From JAHEKD01 sp965215945 (GTDB lineage: Bacteria > Pseudomonadota > Gammaproteobacteria > Arenicellales > JAHEKD01): 64,000 nucleotides of DNA. The notes beneath the pieces were generated by a model that saw only the letters and a list, made by a program, of their open reading frames with translations, was not told the origin of the DNA and ran no database searches. A program made the position numbers and the translations under genes. The stretch is taken from NCBI GenBank assembly GCA_965215945.1, contig CBDCFC010000046.1:184936-248935 (forward strand). The letters are read 5' to 3'. This document shows, piece by piece, positions 34,862 to 44,567 of the stretch. The stretch's first letter is position 1, and each line of letters starts with the position of its first letter.

Positions 34862-35944
34862 ATGAGTACAATATCCAGCATCAGAAATACAACAGGGCGC
34901 GGACGACTCTTCGATAGTGTTCTGGACACGGTCGGTGACACCCCTTGCATCCGTATCAACAATTTAAGCCCTAAAGACGTCGAAATCTATGTCAAGGCTG
35001 AATATTTCAATCCTGCAAGTTCGGTTAAGGACCGACTGGCTTTGAATATCATCGAAGCAGCCGAAAGGGAAGGCCGGTTAGAATCTGGGCAAACTGTCGT
35101 AGAAGCCACCAGTGGAAACACCGGTATTGGTCTGGCGATGGTGTGTGCTCAAAAGGGCTATCCGCTCGTGGTCACCATGGCTGAAAGTTTTTCGATAGAA
35201 CGTCGGAAATTGATGCGTCTGTTGGGGGCTAAAGTGGTTTTAACACCCAAAGAGCAAAAGGGTACCGGCATGTATAACAAAGCCGTTGAACTGGCCAATG
35301 AAAATGGCTGGTTTCTGGCCAGGCAGTTTGAAACCGATGCCAATGCCGATATTCATGAATCAACCACCGCCAATGAAATTATGGCAGACTTCGATGGCAA
35401 ACGCCTTGACTACTGGGTAACCGGTTATGGTACTGGAGGTACTATCAGCGGTGTTGCGCGTGTTCTAAGATCACAGCGACCTGAAACCAAAATAATTCTC
35501 AGCGAACCGAAGAATGCGGCATTGGTCACCAGTGGACATGCCCAGGAACGCGGCGAAGAAAATGAGCCGGCGGCCAGTCATCCTGCTTTTGAACCACATC
35601 CAATTCAAGGTTGGACACCGGACTTTATTCCATATGTGCTGCAGGAAGCGATCGATAAGAAATTTTACGATGAGTTGATTCCGGTAGCCGGTCCGGATGG
35701 CATTCATTGGACACAGCAACTGGCTGCAAAAGAAGGAATCCTAACCGGTATCTCCGGCGGTTCAACCTTTGCCATTGCAATGCAGATTGCTGAACGGGCA
35801 GAGCCTGGGGCTGTCATATTATGTATGTTGCCGGATACCGGTGAGCGCTATATGACAACACCCTTATTTGAGTCGATCGGTGAAGATATGGATGAGGACG
35901 AGATGAAGCTTTCGAAGTCAACACCAGGCTATCAACTGACGTAG
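34862..35944 (+). CDS. cysK: cysteine synthase (O-acetylserine sulfhydrylase) family PLP enzyme
   Basis: 360 residues. PLP lysine in NPASSVKDR, the phosphate loop SGNTGIGLAM, VTMAESFSIERRKLMRLLGA, GTGGTISGVA and GISGGSTFAIAM identify the family. It makes cysteine from O-acetylserine and sulfide. It is somewhat longer than CysK (about 320) because of an insertion around GHAQERGEENEPAASH and a C-terminal tail, so a plant-like or specialised OASS is possible. Confidence 0.9.
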   Translation: MSTISSIRNTTGRGRLFDSVLDTVGDTPCIRINNLSPKDVEIYVKAEYFNPASSVKDRLALNIIEAAEREGRLESGQTVVEATSGNTGIGLAMVCAQKGYPLVVTMAESFSIERRKLMRLLGAKVVLTPKEQKGTGMYNKAVELANENGWFLARQFETDANADIHESTTANEIMADFDGKRLDYWVTGYGTGGTISGVARVLRSQRPETKIILSEPKNAALVTSGHAQERGEENEPAASHPAFEPHPIQGWTPDFIPYVLQEAIDKKFYDELIPVAGPDGIHWTQQLAAKEGILTGISGGSTFAIAMQIAERAEPGAVILCMLPDTGERYMTTPLFESIGEDMDEDEMKLSKSTPGYQLT

Positions 35945-36139
35945 GTTAAACTTGATCCATAGATTGTGGGTTGCAATACTGTGTTTGTTGAAAGTTAAAG
36001 TGCTGGCGAATGATGTACAAATCTAAAATTGACTGCTCACTTGTTTCACTGTACTCAACGAAAATAACAGGTATAGTCAATTTCACATATAGTGAAACAA
36101 TCTCGCAATCTTAAAGGGTCTGGATTGCTTCGTTACGCT

Positions 36140-36178
36140 TTTATGCCCGAATGGGTGCGTTTATGCCCTTTGGGTGCA
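36140..36178. repeat. two tandem copies of a 19-20 bp palindromic unit
   Basis: TTTATGCCCgaaTGGGTGCG at 36140-36159 is followed immediately by TTTATGCCCtttGGGTGCA at 36160-36178; each contains GCCC...GGGTGC arms. In the gap between cysK and the cyclase gene; could serve as a hairpin terminator or be a dispersed palindromic repeat. Confidence 0.5.
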
Positions 36179-36227
36179 ATGACTATATGTCGTTCTACAA
36201 CTCGCTGTGGATCAATTTTATAACACT

Positions 36228-37118
36228 TTAATTTATAAGGTAGCGAATGATCTGGGAATCACTGTCATCATGCTTTACAGCAGGGGAAATCATACCCGAA
36301 CCCGCTAAAAGTACACTGTCGCGGTGGATAAAAAACTCATACCCATCTTGAGTTAAAACATAACTTCCGGTAGAGCTTTGATCCTTGTACTCAATTCTGC
36401 CCTGGCGGTGAACTATTAGCGCATGCTGTCGGGAGACCCAGGGTTTGTCTATAACAACATCACTTTCCTGGGCTCGGCCAATGGTCAATGAATCACCTTC
36501 CGAGAGCATGTATGTTTTATCACTGCAAGTTAGACAAATTTCTGCATGACCGCTGTTGGCAGAGTTTGAAGCTTGTTTTGCCGCAAGAGAATCTACCATT
36601 ATGGTGCGCGGCGCATCTTCCTGTTCAACCAGAGCAAAGATCACCGTCGGCGATGACTTTCCCTTGAGTGTGATGCTTTCCAGAGGATTAAATAATTGCT
36701 TCTCATGGGTTGGAAGTTGTTCAATGAAATCTATGCTGGCTAGAATCTCTCCGGTTTTAGCCAGTTTTGTTAATCGATCGGTCAAATTAATGGTATCGCC
36801 AAAAACATCTTCTTGAAAATTGACGATTTGCCCATAGTGAATTCCAACGTAAATATCCAGAGTGGAGTTGGTTTGTATTGCGACCATCTTACGGGCCGCG
36901 TTTAACGCCTGGCTGGCATTAGAAAATGCACCCAGCACATCGTCTCCTTTTGATCGAATAAATTTGCCGCTCTCAGCTTCCAACACCGACCTTAAATTCT
37001 CTAAACACTCCCCAATCAGACGATATCCCTTGTCGTTTCCAACCTTCTCTAGCACAGCCGTACTGCCACTGATATCTGCGATCACTATAGTAACCTCATG
37101 ATGTCTGTCAGTATTCAA
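36228..37118 (-). CDS. class III adenylate/guanylate cyclase with FHA domain
   Basis: 296 residues. Residues 5 to about 165: cyclase homology domain with metal aspartate in IVIADISGSTAVLEK, second aspartate in RSKGDDVLGAF, and FGDTINLTDRL near the transition-state residues. Residues about 190-290: FHA domain (LTIGRAQESDVVIDKPWVSRQHALIVH with the phospho-threonine pocket, STGSYV). Suggests a cyclase recruited to or controlled by Thr-phosphorylated proteins; a Ser/Thr kinase is encoded 700 bases away. Cytoplasmic. Nucleotide specificity is not readable. Confidence 0.88.
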   Translation of the reverse strand: MNTDRHHEVTIVIADISGSTAVLEKVGNDKGYRLIGECLENLRSVLEAESGKFIRSKGDDVLGAFSNASQALNAARKMVAIQTNSTLDIYVGIHYGQIVNFQEDVFGDTINLTDRLTKLAKTGEILASIDFIEQLPTHEKQLFNPLESITLKGKSSPTVIFALVEQEDAPRTIMVDSLAAKQASNSANSGHAEICLTCSDKTYMLSEGDSLTIGRAQESDVVIDKPWVSRQHALIVHRQGRIEYKDQSSTGSYVLTQDGYEFFIHRDSVLLAGSGMISPAVKHDDSDSQIIRYLIN

Positions 37119-37318
37119 GAGCAGCTCCTCGCTACTATTATTTCGGTGTTAGATTTCGACACTCAGTTTTTAGTATAGCAGGACATGGTTTTCAAAAAAT
37201 CCACAAAGTTGCATTTTAGAGCAAGCAGTGTTAAAAAAACCAAGGAACTTCATTATTGAGGATTTGTTTTTACTTATTGATGAAGAGTTAATTTAAATAA
37301 TACTAAGGAGGAATTTAA

Positions 37319-37786
37319 ATGGTTATCAACCGCCGTCATTACAGGACCTTTGTAAGTCCATTGCGCTGGGCTATTGTATTGTTTTTAATTGCAGCTGGTA
37401 ATGTATCAGCGGATGAGCTTCCCAATGCCTGTCCGATAGATGGTTGTGTGGTCGAAATCACTAATATTGCACCTGCTGGAGATGAGCTGGAAATAACCTT
37501 CGACTCCAATTTCAAACCCGATAATGACAAAAATCATTTTCATGTTTGGTGGGGTGATCTTTATGCTGTTGAACAAGTGGGAAGAGGTGCTGAACCTGAG
37601 TACAATGTGACACAGGGTCAGTGGCACAGGCACGATGATTATCCGGTTTATATAACCACTGGATCAGCTTCAACCAGTGTCAGAGAAGGGACCACCAAGG
37701 TTTGTGTCACTGCCTCGAATCGTGACCACATGATTATTGATACAAATATCTTTCACTGTGTGGATGCGGCTGAGCACCTGAAATAG
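37319..37786 (+). CDS. secreted protein of unknown function
   Basis: 155 residues. Signal peptide (LRWAIVLFLIAAGNVSA), then a mature part with four cysteines (ACPIDGC, KVCV, FHC) and a His-rich middle (NHFHVWWGD, QWHRHDDYP). The ordering suggests a small beta-sandwich stabilised by disulfides, perhaps metal-binding, in the periplasm. No family recognised. Strong AAGGAGG before ATG. It precedes the kinase gene by 35 bases and is probably co-transcribed with it. Confidence 0.65.
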   Translation: MVINRRHYRTFVSPLRWAIVLFLIAAGNVSADELPNACPIDGCVVEITNIAPAGDELEITFDSNFKPDNDKNHFHVWWGDLYAVEQVGRGAEPEYNVTQGQWHRHDDYPVYITTGSASTSVREGTTKVCVTASNRDHMIIDTNIFHCVDAAEHLK

Positions 37787-37821
37787 ATAGCTGGTAGTTG
37801 CTGGCGATTATCACCTAAGCC

Positions 37822-40800
37822 ATGGCTTTGCCATCTTATATTGGCCGTTATTCGGTTAGAGAAGAAATTGCAAGGGGTGGCTTTGCACACGTTGTTCAGG
37901 CTTTTGATGAAGAGCTTGAATCATACGTCGCTATCAAAATTCTTTTGCCAGAAATGGCAAAAAATCAGGAACTACTAAACCGGTTTTTGGAAGAAGCGCG
38001 TTTGTTGCGTCGCATACGCTGTTCAAATGTCATCACGGTGCATGATGTTGGCCGGCTAGGCAATGGGTGCCCCTATTTCGTGATGGATTATGCCGACCGG
38101 GGGACATTAGTTCCACGTCTGAAAAAATACTCCAGCAAAAGTGATTTACACAATGTTTCTATTCTTGTCGATGCGATCAGCAATGGTTTGGCTGCATTAC
38201 ATGAATCTGGAATTGTGCACCGGGATATCAAACCGGCAAACATTCTGTTTCAGCTAGCCCGGCGCCAACCGGTTGCCAGCAATCAGACTGACGATTTAAA
38301 CACCAGAAGCCTGGTAAAGCCTGATGAGCGTGTATTAATCGGTGACCTGGGCATTGCAAAAGATATGTTACGTCATTCAGGACTAACCACCGTAATGGCA
38401 GGCACCCCTCTGTACCAGGCTCCGGAACAGTTGGATCCTAAAGCGATGGTGGAAACAACAGCGGATATTTACGCTGCCAGTGCCATGCTATGGCATATTC
38501 TTACTGGTAATAACCCGCCCCAGCCTTATCAGGTTGAACAGTCTCTCGAAAACTTACCAGTGATGTGGCACGATGTGCTCAGCCAGGGAATGGCAATCGA
38601 TCCGCACAGTAGGTTTGACAGTATTGACGAGTGGCGTGTGGCTATTCATCGAGTTTTGTCCGGTCAGGACTTGGCGGGTGATTCAGGCTCTGTGACTGCA
38701 AGCGTGACGCAGTCTGCTCAGTGTCCATACAAGGGGTTGGCAGCATATCAGCCCGAAGACGCTCAGTTTTTCTTTGGACGGGACGATTTGATTGATGAGT
38801 TAGTGCGTCGAATTCAGTCGAACTCCGTGCTAATTGTTTCGGGTTCATCCGGTAGCGGCAAATCATCACTGGTGCGAGCCGGTTTGATTCCGGCTTTGCA
38901 AGCAGGCTCGATCACAGGCAGTGGCAAATGGCGATTAGGGCTTTTTACACCGGGGCGCGATCCAATGGCTGAACTTTATTTGCAGTTAAAAAGCCTGGCC
39001 CCGGAAATGTCCACCCCAATCTCACTCGATGATCTGCTCTTACATCCTGCTATGGCACGCCATCTAAGCTGGTCAGAGGGCAGCGGCGAAGATGCACCTC
39101 TGGTCCTGTTTATTGATCAGTTTGAAGAATTGTTTACACTTGCCCCTGAGTCACAAATTGAACCTTTTATTGAAGCACTGTCAGCCATGACTGATCCTGT
39201 GCATAGCAAGGTGCGGGTGGTGATTACTGTGCGAGCAGATTTTTATGGTGCCTGCTCAAAAATTCCCTGGCTAGCTGAGCGAATTACCCAGAATCAGGTG
39301 CTGGTGGGGCCGATGACTGCGGCTGAACTACGTCGTGCGATAAGTGGACCGGCACAGCAAAGTAAACTCTATCTGGAAAGTGAGCTGGTCGATACGATTG
39401 TCGAAGAAGCTGGCAGCGAGACCGGCACATTGCCGCTGGTGGCACATGCTTTGCTAGAAACCTGGACTCGCCGCCGTGGCAATACGCTGACACTTGAGGC
39501 CTATAAACAAGCGGGCGGGATGATCGGGGCCATCAGCCAGACGGCTGATTCGATATATGAGCAAAGTTTCGATGAGCAGCAAAGACAAGTAACTCGACGC
39601 CTTTTCCTGCGTTTAGTGACTCCAGGTGATGGCACACCGGATACCCGCCGGATACTAGATCAGTCCGATATTGATAAAGACGAAAACCCACAAGTTACCC
39701 GAAAAGTTATCGAAACCCTGGTTAATGCAAGACTGTTGACACTGGATGATACTTCGGTGCAGATTGCTCACGAAGCAATACTGAGAAACTGGCCCAGGCT
39801 GAATCAGTGGATTGATCAATCACGCGATGATCTGCGCACCAGACAGCGAATTTCCTATGCAGCACAGCAATGGGATGGTGAACAAAGAAATGTTGATCTG
39901 TTATATAGAGGAACACAATTGCTTGCCGCGCTTGAATGGGCTGATCAAAACCCGGATCAACTCGGCCTGCTGGAGCAGGAATTCTTGAATGCCTCCGAGA
40001 AGGTGAAAATTGAAACTGAGGCCATCGCAGCAGAGCAAGAAAACAAAGCACGCCGAAACAGACAAATAGCGGTAACACTGCTTTCGATTCTCGCTATCGG
40101 TGCGACGGTCGCCTCGCTGATTGCTTTTCTTGGTTTTAAGCAAGCCCGCCATAATGAACAGCGAGCGGAATTTGCCACTATCGAAGCCCACGAGCGGTTT
40201 GCAGGTGCATTAGGGTCTGCAGCACATGGCCTGGTCTCAGATGATCCGCTGCTAGCACTGGTTTTAGGTGCTGAGGCCATCCAGCGTGCAGAAATTAACC
40301 CTCCTGATTTTCAAGCCAGGGCGACATTGGTTCAGGCTCGGCATGAACTGGCTCGAAGCTTTCTGCATCCGGTTGGCAGCCCAATCGAAGCAGGGGATGC
40401 CATTGCTGTTGCCTTGAGTCCTGATGGAAGCTTGTTGGCCTCCGGGCGAAGGGATGGCAGTATCGGTCTGATTGACGTGGCAAGTGGCCAGCAAAAGCAA
40501 AATCTTACCGGTCACCAAGGCGGAGTTCGAGATTTGGATTTCACCAAAGACGGCAACAGGCTGGTGTCAATAGGCACTGACGGTACCATCAGATTATGGC
40601 AGCTAAAAGATGGCTTAAGTGTTGATGACAGTATTATCGGCAAGACAGGCGATGTCATCATGGGATTGGGTCTTAATTTACAAGGTACACATGCCGCGAC
40701 GGCTAACGGTGATGGCAAGCTGCAACTCTGGGACTTATCTCAACAGAGCGGTGATGGAGAAATACTTCTGCAAGATACGCTGGAGTTCAACGCAGTAACA

Positions 40801-42234
40801 TTTAGCCCCGATGGTCAAGGTTTAGTTACAGGGTACAGTGATGGAACGATGTATGGCCTGAATCTGGTTACTCAGGAACCATTGTTTGATCCGATCAAAA
40901 ATGCACATGGCAGTAATTATCGTTTCATTATTATGAGTCCGAACGGCAAGCGCTTTGCCACGGTGAGCGTAGACAGTACTTCTAAATTATTCGACTATCC
41001 AAGCGGTAAACTTGATAGCCAACTGTTTGACAGCGTCAAGCACATTGGTGCAGTTGCGTTTACTTCAGATGACCGATATTTGATCGGTGGTACTGGCGAT
41101 GGCAGTCTAAAAATATGGGATTTAGTTGAAAGGAAAGTTGTTGCATCAACAACCGCCGGACACGATCAATCGATTGTTGATATGCAAACCGACCGAAATA
41201 ATATTCTACTGGCTACTTTAGGACGTGAACAACTGATTAGAATGTGGCGTGCCAACTATCAATATCCTGTGGCGGCCAGTTACGCTGTTGAAGGAAAAGC
41301 CAGGGGTGTCGCTTTCAGTGCTGATGGAAAATGGCTGGCCATCGGTGCCGACTCCGGGATAGTAAAGATTTGGAACATCCAATCCGGTGAGCAATCTCAA
41401 ACAATAACAGGACATAATCAACAAGTTTGGGCGTTGGCATTTTCGCCGGATAGTCGTTTTCTGGCCTCAGCAGACCGATCCGGGCAATTAAACGTATGGG
41501 ATATTGAAAGCGGGGAGGTCCAATGGAGTGTCAATTCTGATGATATACCGATTTGGTCTGTTGCATTTATCAATGATGGCAAGCAACTGGTCACAGCCAG
41601 TGATCAGCGTATCAAAATTCGGGAGAATGCAACGGGTGAATTGATAAATAATATATCAAACGGTGATACTTTGACTAGAATGACCGTGTTCCCAGATGGC
41701 CATCGTATTGCTGTGTCCACTTCAAATGGTCAAGCCAAAATCTGGGATATAGAAAAAGGGGAAATAATCAACACATTTACGGTAGATGATAACTTGATTT
41801 GGAGTGTTGCTATTTCACCCGATGGCCTTCAGTTGGCAACAGCTTCCAGCGATGAAGTCGTTGTTTTGTGGAGTGTCGAATCCGGTGAGCAACTGGCAGT
41901 ACTCACAGGGCACACTGGCGGTGCAACCGATTCGGCTTATCTGGCTGATGGTGTCACGCTTGTTGTGACGGATCGCAGCGGTAAACTGCATTTCTGGGAC
42001 ACCATAACCCGACGTCGACTAGACAAGCCCATTTCAGCTCATAGCGGCGCGAGCTGGCGCGTTGCCTTGCACCCGGATGGATTCCGGTTTGCCACCAGTG
42101 GAGAAGATGGTCTAGCCAGGGCTTGGGATGAATTAAGCATTGAAAAAGCTTGCGAAATAGGCCTCCCTGGATTTGATGCCAAACGTCGTGAACAATACAT
42201 TGGCATTAATGAGAAATCTGTAGCCTGTGACTAG
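37822..42234 (+). CDS. Ser/Thr protein kinase - STAND NTPase - WD40 repeat protein
   Basis: 1470 residues. Residues 6-275: Hanks-type kinase with VAIK (K39), HRDIKPAN (133-140), GDLG (DFG variant) and APEQ. Residues about 297-700: nSTAND1-type P-loop NTPase starting CPYKGLAAYQPEDAQFFFGR, Walker A SGSSGSGKSSL, Walker B-like LVLFIDQFEELFT. About 747-772: one membrane helix (IAVTLLSILAIGATVASLIAF). About 850-1450: roughly 14 WD40 repeats (for example WDLVERK, GHNQQVWALAFSPDSRFLASA, WDIESG). The topology puts kinase and NTPase in the cytoplasm and WD40 outside the membrane or after the helix, so it may be a sensor-kinase. The stop TAG is supplied by the adjoining inverted repeat. Confidence 0.92.
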   Translation: MALPSYIGRYSVREEIARGGFAHVVQAFDEELESYVAIKILLPEMAKNQELLNRFLEEARLLRRIRCSNVITVHDVGRLGNGCPYFVMDYADRGTLVPRLKKYSSKSDLHNVSILVDAISNGLAALHESGIVHRDIKPANILFQLARRQPVASNQTDDLNTRSLVKPDERVLIGDLGIAKDMLRHSGLTTVMAGTPLYQAPEQLDPKAMVETTADIYAASAMLWHILTGNNPPQPYQVEQSLENLPVMWHDVLSQGMAIDPHSRFDSIDEWRVAIHRVLSGQDLAGDSGSVTASVTQSAQCPYKGLAAYQPEDAQFFFGRDDLIDELVRRIQSNSVLIVSGSSGSGKSSLVRAGLIPALQAGSITGSGKWRLGLFTPGRDPMAELYLQLKSLAPEMSTPISLDDLLLHPAMARHLSWSEGSGEDAPLVLFIDQFEELFTLAPESQIEPFIEALSAMTDPVHSKVRVVITVRADFYGACSKIPWLAERITQNQVLVGPMTAAELRRAISGPAQQSKLYLESELVDTIVEEAGSETGTLPLVAHALLETWTRRRGNTLTLEAYKQAGGMIGAISQTADSIYEQSFDEQQRQVTRRLFLRLVTPGDGTPDTRRILDQSDIDKDENPQVTRKVIETLVNARLLTLDDTSVQIAHEAILRNWPRLNQWIDQSRDDLRTRQRISYAAQQWDGEQRNVDLLYRGTQLLAALEWADQNPDQLGLLEQEFLNASEKVKIETEAIAAEQENKARRNRQIAVTLLSILAIGATVASLIAFLGFKQARHNEQRAEFATIEAHERFAGALGSAAHGLVSDDPLLALVLGAEAIQRAEINPPDFQARATLVQARHELARSFLHPVGSPIEAGDAIAVALSPDGSLLASGRRDGSIGLIDVASGQQKQNLTGHQGGVRDLDFTKDGNRLVSIGTDGTIRLWQLKDGLSVDDSIIGKTGDVIMGLGLNLQGTHAATANGDGKLQLWDLSQQSGDGEILLQDTLEFNAVTFSPDGQGLVTGYSDGTMYGLNLVTQEPLFDPIKNAHGSNYRFIIMSPNGKRFATVSVDSTSKLFDYPSGKLDSQLFDSVKHIGAVAFTSDDRYLIGGTGDGSLKIWDLVERKVVASTTAGHDQSIVDMQTDRNNILLATLGREQLIRMWRANYQYPVAASYAVEGKARGVAFSADGKWLAIGADSGIVKIWNIQSGEQSQTITGHNQQVWALAFSPDSRFLASADRSGQLNVWDIESGEVQWSVNSDDIPIWSVAFINDGKQLVTASDQRIKIRENATGELINNISNGDTLTRMTVFPDGHRIAVSTSNGQAKIWDIEKGEIINTFTVDDNLIWSVAISPDGLQLATASSDEVVVLWSVESGEQLAVLTGHTGGATDSAYLADGVTLVVTDRSGKLHFWDTITRRRLDKPISAHSGASWRVALHPDGFRFATSGEDGLARAWDELSIEKACEIGLPGFDAKRREQYIGINEKSVACD

Positions 42235-42476
42235 CCTGGATATTTCATAAATCGGACTAGCAAATTGAGAAAATAACTAATGAATCAAACAGATAGTAAG
42301 CTTTTTCAATCTATTGTACATGAACAGATTGTCCTGTTTGAGTTCAGGTCCAATCTGTCGTCACATTTCGATCGATCCTTTCCGCGCCCTATTTCAATAA
42401 GGCTGCGCCAACGATCGCCCGAACTGTCTAGTCAGATTGACCCTGATTCTCAAAGATTCATGAAATATCCAGGCTA
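42232..42476. repeat. 245-bp MITE-like inverted-repeat element
   Basis: 22-bp terminal inverted repeats (42232-42253 and 42455-42476, 21/22 matching) starting TAGCCTGGATATTTCAT. Flanked on both sides by C making CTAG at each end, compatible with a 4-bp target duplication. No transposase gene inside; the 65-codon frame at 42280 shows no family. It separates the kinase and phosphatase genes. The TAGCC start resembles the element at 8867-9022. Confidence 0.7.
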
Positions 42477-42493
42477 GCCTAGGTGATGATGCC

Positions 42494-43234
42494 ATGAATC
42501 CTCTATATTCCGTCTGCGCCAAAACTAATGTGGGTTTGCATCGTAATTTTAATGAAGATGCAATGTTAATTGATGAGCATATTATTCAGGCCGATATTAC
42601 AGATTATTGTTCCCAAGTGAGACGACGATCAGGTATTGGAACAGCAGTATTTGTTGCCGATGGCCTTGGTGGATTACCTGGAGGCGCACAGGCCAGCTAT
42701 TGTGCATTAGAGACTTTAAAGCAGCTTGCCCAGAACGGCAGTACAATTTTTGATGCAGATAAAATAGTTCATCAGATTAACAGCAACGTCATCGATGAAG
42801 GCTACAAAAAACGAATGCCGCAGATGAGTACGACGCTTAGCGGAATATTGTTGCAGGAGAAACAAATCACTATTTTAAATGTTGGCGATAGCCGGGTTTA
42901 TCAATTTCAATCAAATGCACTGAGATGCTTAACTCGGGATCACAATCTAGGTAATGCCCCCAACTCAGATGGGGGCTCTCGACATATGTTGACTAACTGC
43001 GTCGGCAGCAACAGATGTTATGTGGATACTTGCACAATCCCCTACCCAGACTCAGACGCTCTGTTTATGATCTGCAGCGATGGTTTGCATGGCTATGTTA
43101 GCGATGAAGCTATTGGGCAGAGCATAAAAGATCACCGGTCTGACCTGCAAATCTGCACAGACCAACTTGTCAATGCATCATTACAGGCCGGTGGATGGGA
43201 TAATGTCAGTGTCATAGTACTGAAAATTGGTTGA
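42494..43234 (+). CDS. PP2C-type Ser/Thr protein phosphatase
   Basis: 246 residues. PPM/PP2C metal motifs: NEDAMLI near the start, VADGLGGLPGGAQAS, TLSGILLQEKQITILNVGDSRVYQF, LTRDHNL, MICSDGLHGYVSDE and GGWDNVSVIVLKI. It removes phosphate from Ser/Thr and is the natural counterpart of the kinase immediately upstream. Cytoplasmic. Confidence 0.93.
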   Translation: MNPLYSVCAKTNVGLHRNFNEDAMLIDEHIIQADITDYCSQVRRRSGIGTAVFVADGLGGLPGGAQASYCALETLKQLAQNGSTIFDADKIVHQINSNVIDEGYKKRMPQMSTTLSGILLQEKQITILNVGDSRVYQFQSNALRCLTRDHNLGNAPNSDGGSRHMLTNCVGSNRCYVDTCTIPYPDSDALFMICSDGLHGYVSDEAIGQSIKDHRSDLQICTDQLVNASLQAGGWDNVSVIVLKIG

Positions 43235-43235
43235 A

Positions 43236-43258
43236 CATTAACCTTTACCTTGTTAATG
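43236..43258. terminator. weak hairpin after the phosphatase gene
   Basis: CATTAAC (43236-43242) pairs with GTTAATG (43252-43258) directly after the stop. AT-rich stem, no T-run. Possible end of the signalling unit. Confidence 0.35.
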
Positions 43259-43493
43259 ATTGATGCACTTTTATGGTTTAACAATATGAATTTTAGTCAT
43301 TAGAAGTGATTCCAAATGAATACTATCATTAACCGTATAACTGTAGATCCCGTTGTCATGAATAGACAGGTTTGCATACAAGGTATGTGTATCACGGTGA
43401 AGCGTGTATTAGTTTAGTTTTTTCACAAAATCTTTTGTTCTGAAGTGTGCATAAAAATTGCTTGGAGATCCTGATTAATGATAGTCTGATTGC

Positions 43494-44528
43494 ATGAATG
43501 CAACCGTTGGCATTATTGCAAATCCGGTTTCGGCACGCGACATCAGGCGTTTATTGACTAATGCGTCCAGTCTGCAGATTGCTGACCGTGCCAATATCGT
43601 GATGCGATTGCTGGCCGCATTGGGTGCAATAGGGATTAAACAAGTGATGATGATGCCTGATAATGGTGGTGTGCGCGGCCATGTACAAAGAGGGATTTTG
43701 AGAGAATCCAATGCGGGTAACACTCACTGGCCTGAGATCGAATTTTTGGATATGCCGGTCACCTCCTCGGTAGAGGATACGCTTGCCGCTGTTCGTATAA
43801 TGGTAGAACAGCAGGTTTCGGCGATCATCGTTTTAGGTGGTGACGGCACCCATCGTGCAGTAGTCAGTGAATGCAAACAGATTCCGGTGGCAGGTTTATC
43901 GACAGGCACAAACAATGCGTTCCCGGATTACCGTGAACCGACGGTCACCGGTTTGGCAACCGGACTTTACGTTGTCGGGCGCATTAACCACCAAAATGCC
44001 TGCGTCGCTAACAAGATGCTTGAAGTTCAAGTAAATGGCGAGCATAATAGATTTATCGCGCTGGTGGATGTTGTATTCACCACCGATCGTTACGTAGGTG
44101 CGCGTGCATTGTGGCGGACCGAAACGTTCACAGAGCTTTATGTAACGTATGGAGAAGCGCACTCAGTTGGGATGTCATCTATTGCTGGTTTGATTCAACC
44201 TGTTGATCGTCAGGATTTACACGGTCTGAGAATTGAACTCGGTCCGCATAATGAGTGTCCACATACCCTGCTTGCACCGATTGCACCCGGTTTAATGAAG
44301 CCGGTTGGGATCAGGCGTGTCGAACAATTGGTTCCCGGTAGGCTGTTTTCACCTTTGACCCGGGCTGGATCAATTGCGCTGGATGGCGAACGCGAAATCG
44401 AATTCAGTGAAAAAGACACAATTGAAATTTCACTTAGCACACAGGCTTTTTACACAATTGATGTTGAACGTGTCATGTCTTATGCGGCAAATAATCAATT
44501 GCTGTTGTCGGTAAGTGAGACTATTTAA
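43494..44528 (+). CDS. acoX: acetoin catabolism protein AcoX (NAD kinase-like)
   Basis: 344 residues. ATP-NAD kinase fold: VGIIANPVSARDIRRL, VLGGDGTHRAV, GLSTGTNNAFP and the C-terminal LDGEREIEF. AcoX is found at the head of acoXABC operons of proteobacteria; its exact reaction is not settled. It is 39 bases before acoA. Confidence 0.9.
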   Translation: MNATVGIIANPVSARDIRRLLTNASSLQIADRANIVMRLLAALGAIGIKQVMMMPDNGGVRGHVQRGILRESNAGNTHWPEIEFLDMPVTSSVEDTLAAVRIMVEQQVSAIIVLGGDGTHRAVVSECKQIPVAGLSTGTNNAFPDYREPTVTGLATGLYVVGRINHQNACVANKMLEVQVNGEHNRFIALVDVVFTTDRYVGARALWRTETFTELYVTYGEAHSVGMSSIAGLIQPVDRQDLHGLRIELGPHNECPHTLLAPIAPGLMKPVGIRRVEQLVPGRLFSPLTRAGSIALDGEREIEFSEKDTIEISLSTQAFYTIDVERVMSYAANNQLLLSVSETI

Positions 44529-44567
44529 AAATATAGACCACAACAAACAGACTGGGAGAACTTGAAT

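Noticed and set aside
42280..42477. 65-codon frame between kinase and phosphatase
   Set aside because: Runs through the MITE-like element including its right inverted repeat; no recognisable protein.
43440..43480. Sigma-54 promoter before acoX, expected from other aco operons
   Set aside because: TTGCT is present but the matching -24 reads GTGCATA without the invariant GG; not convincing.
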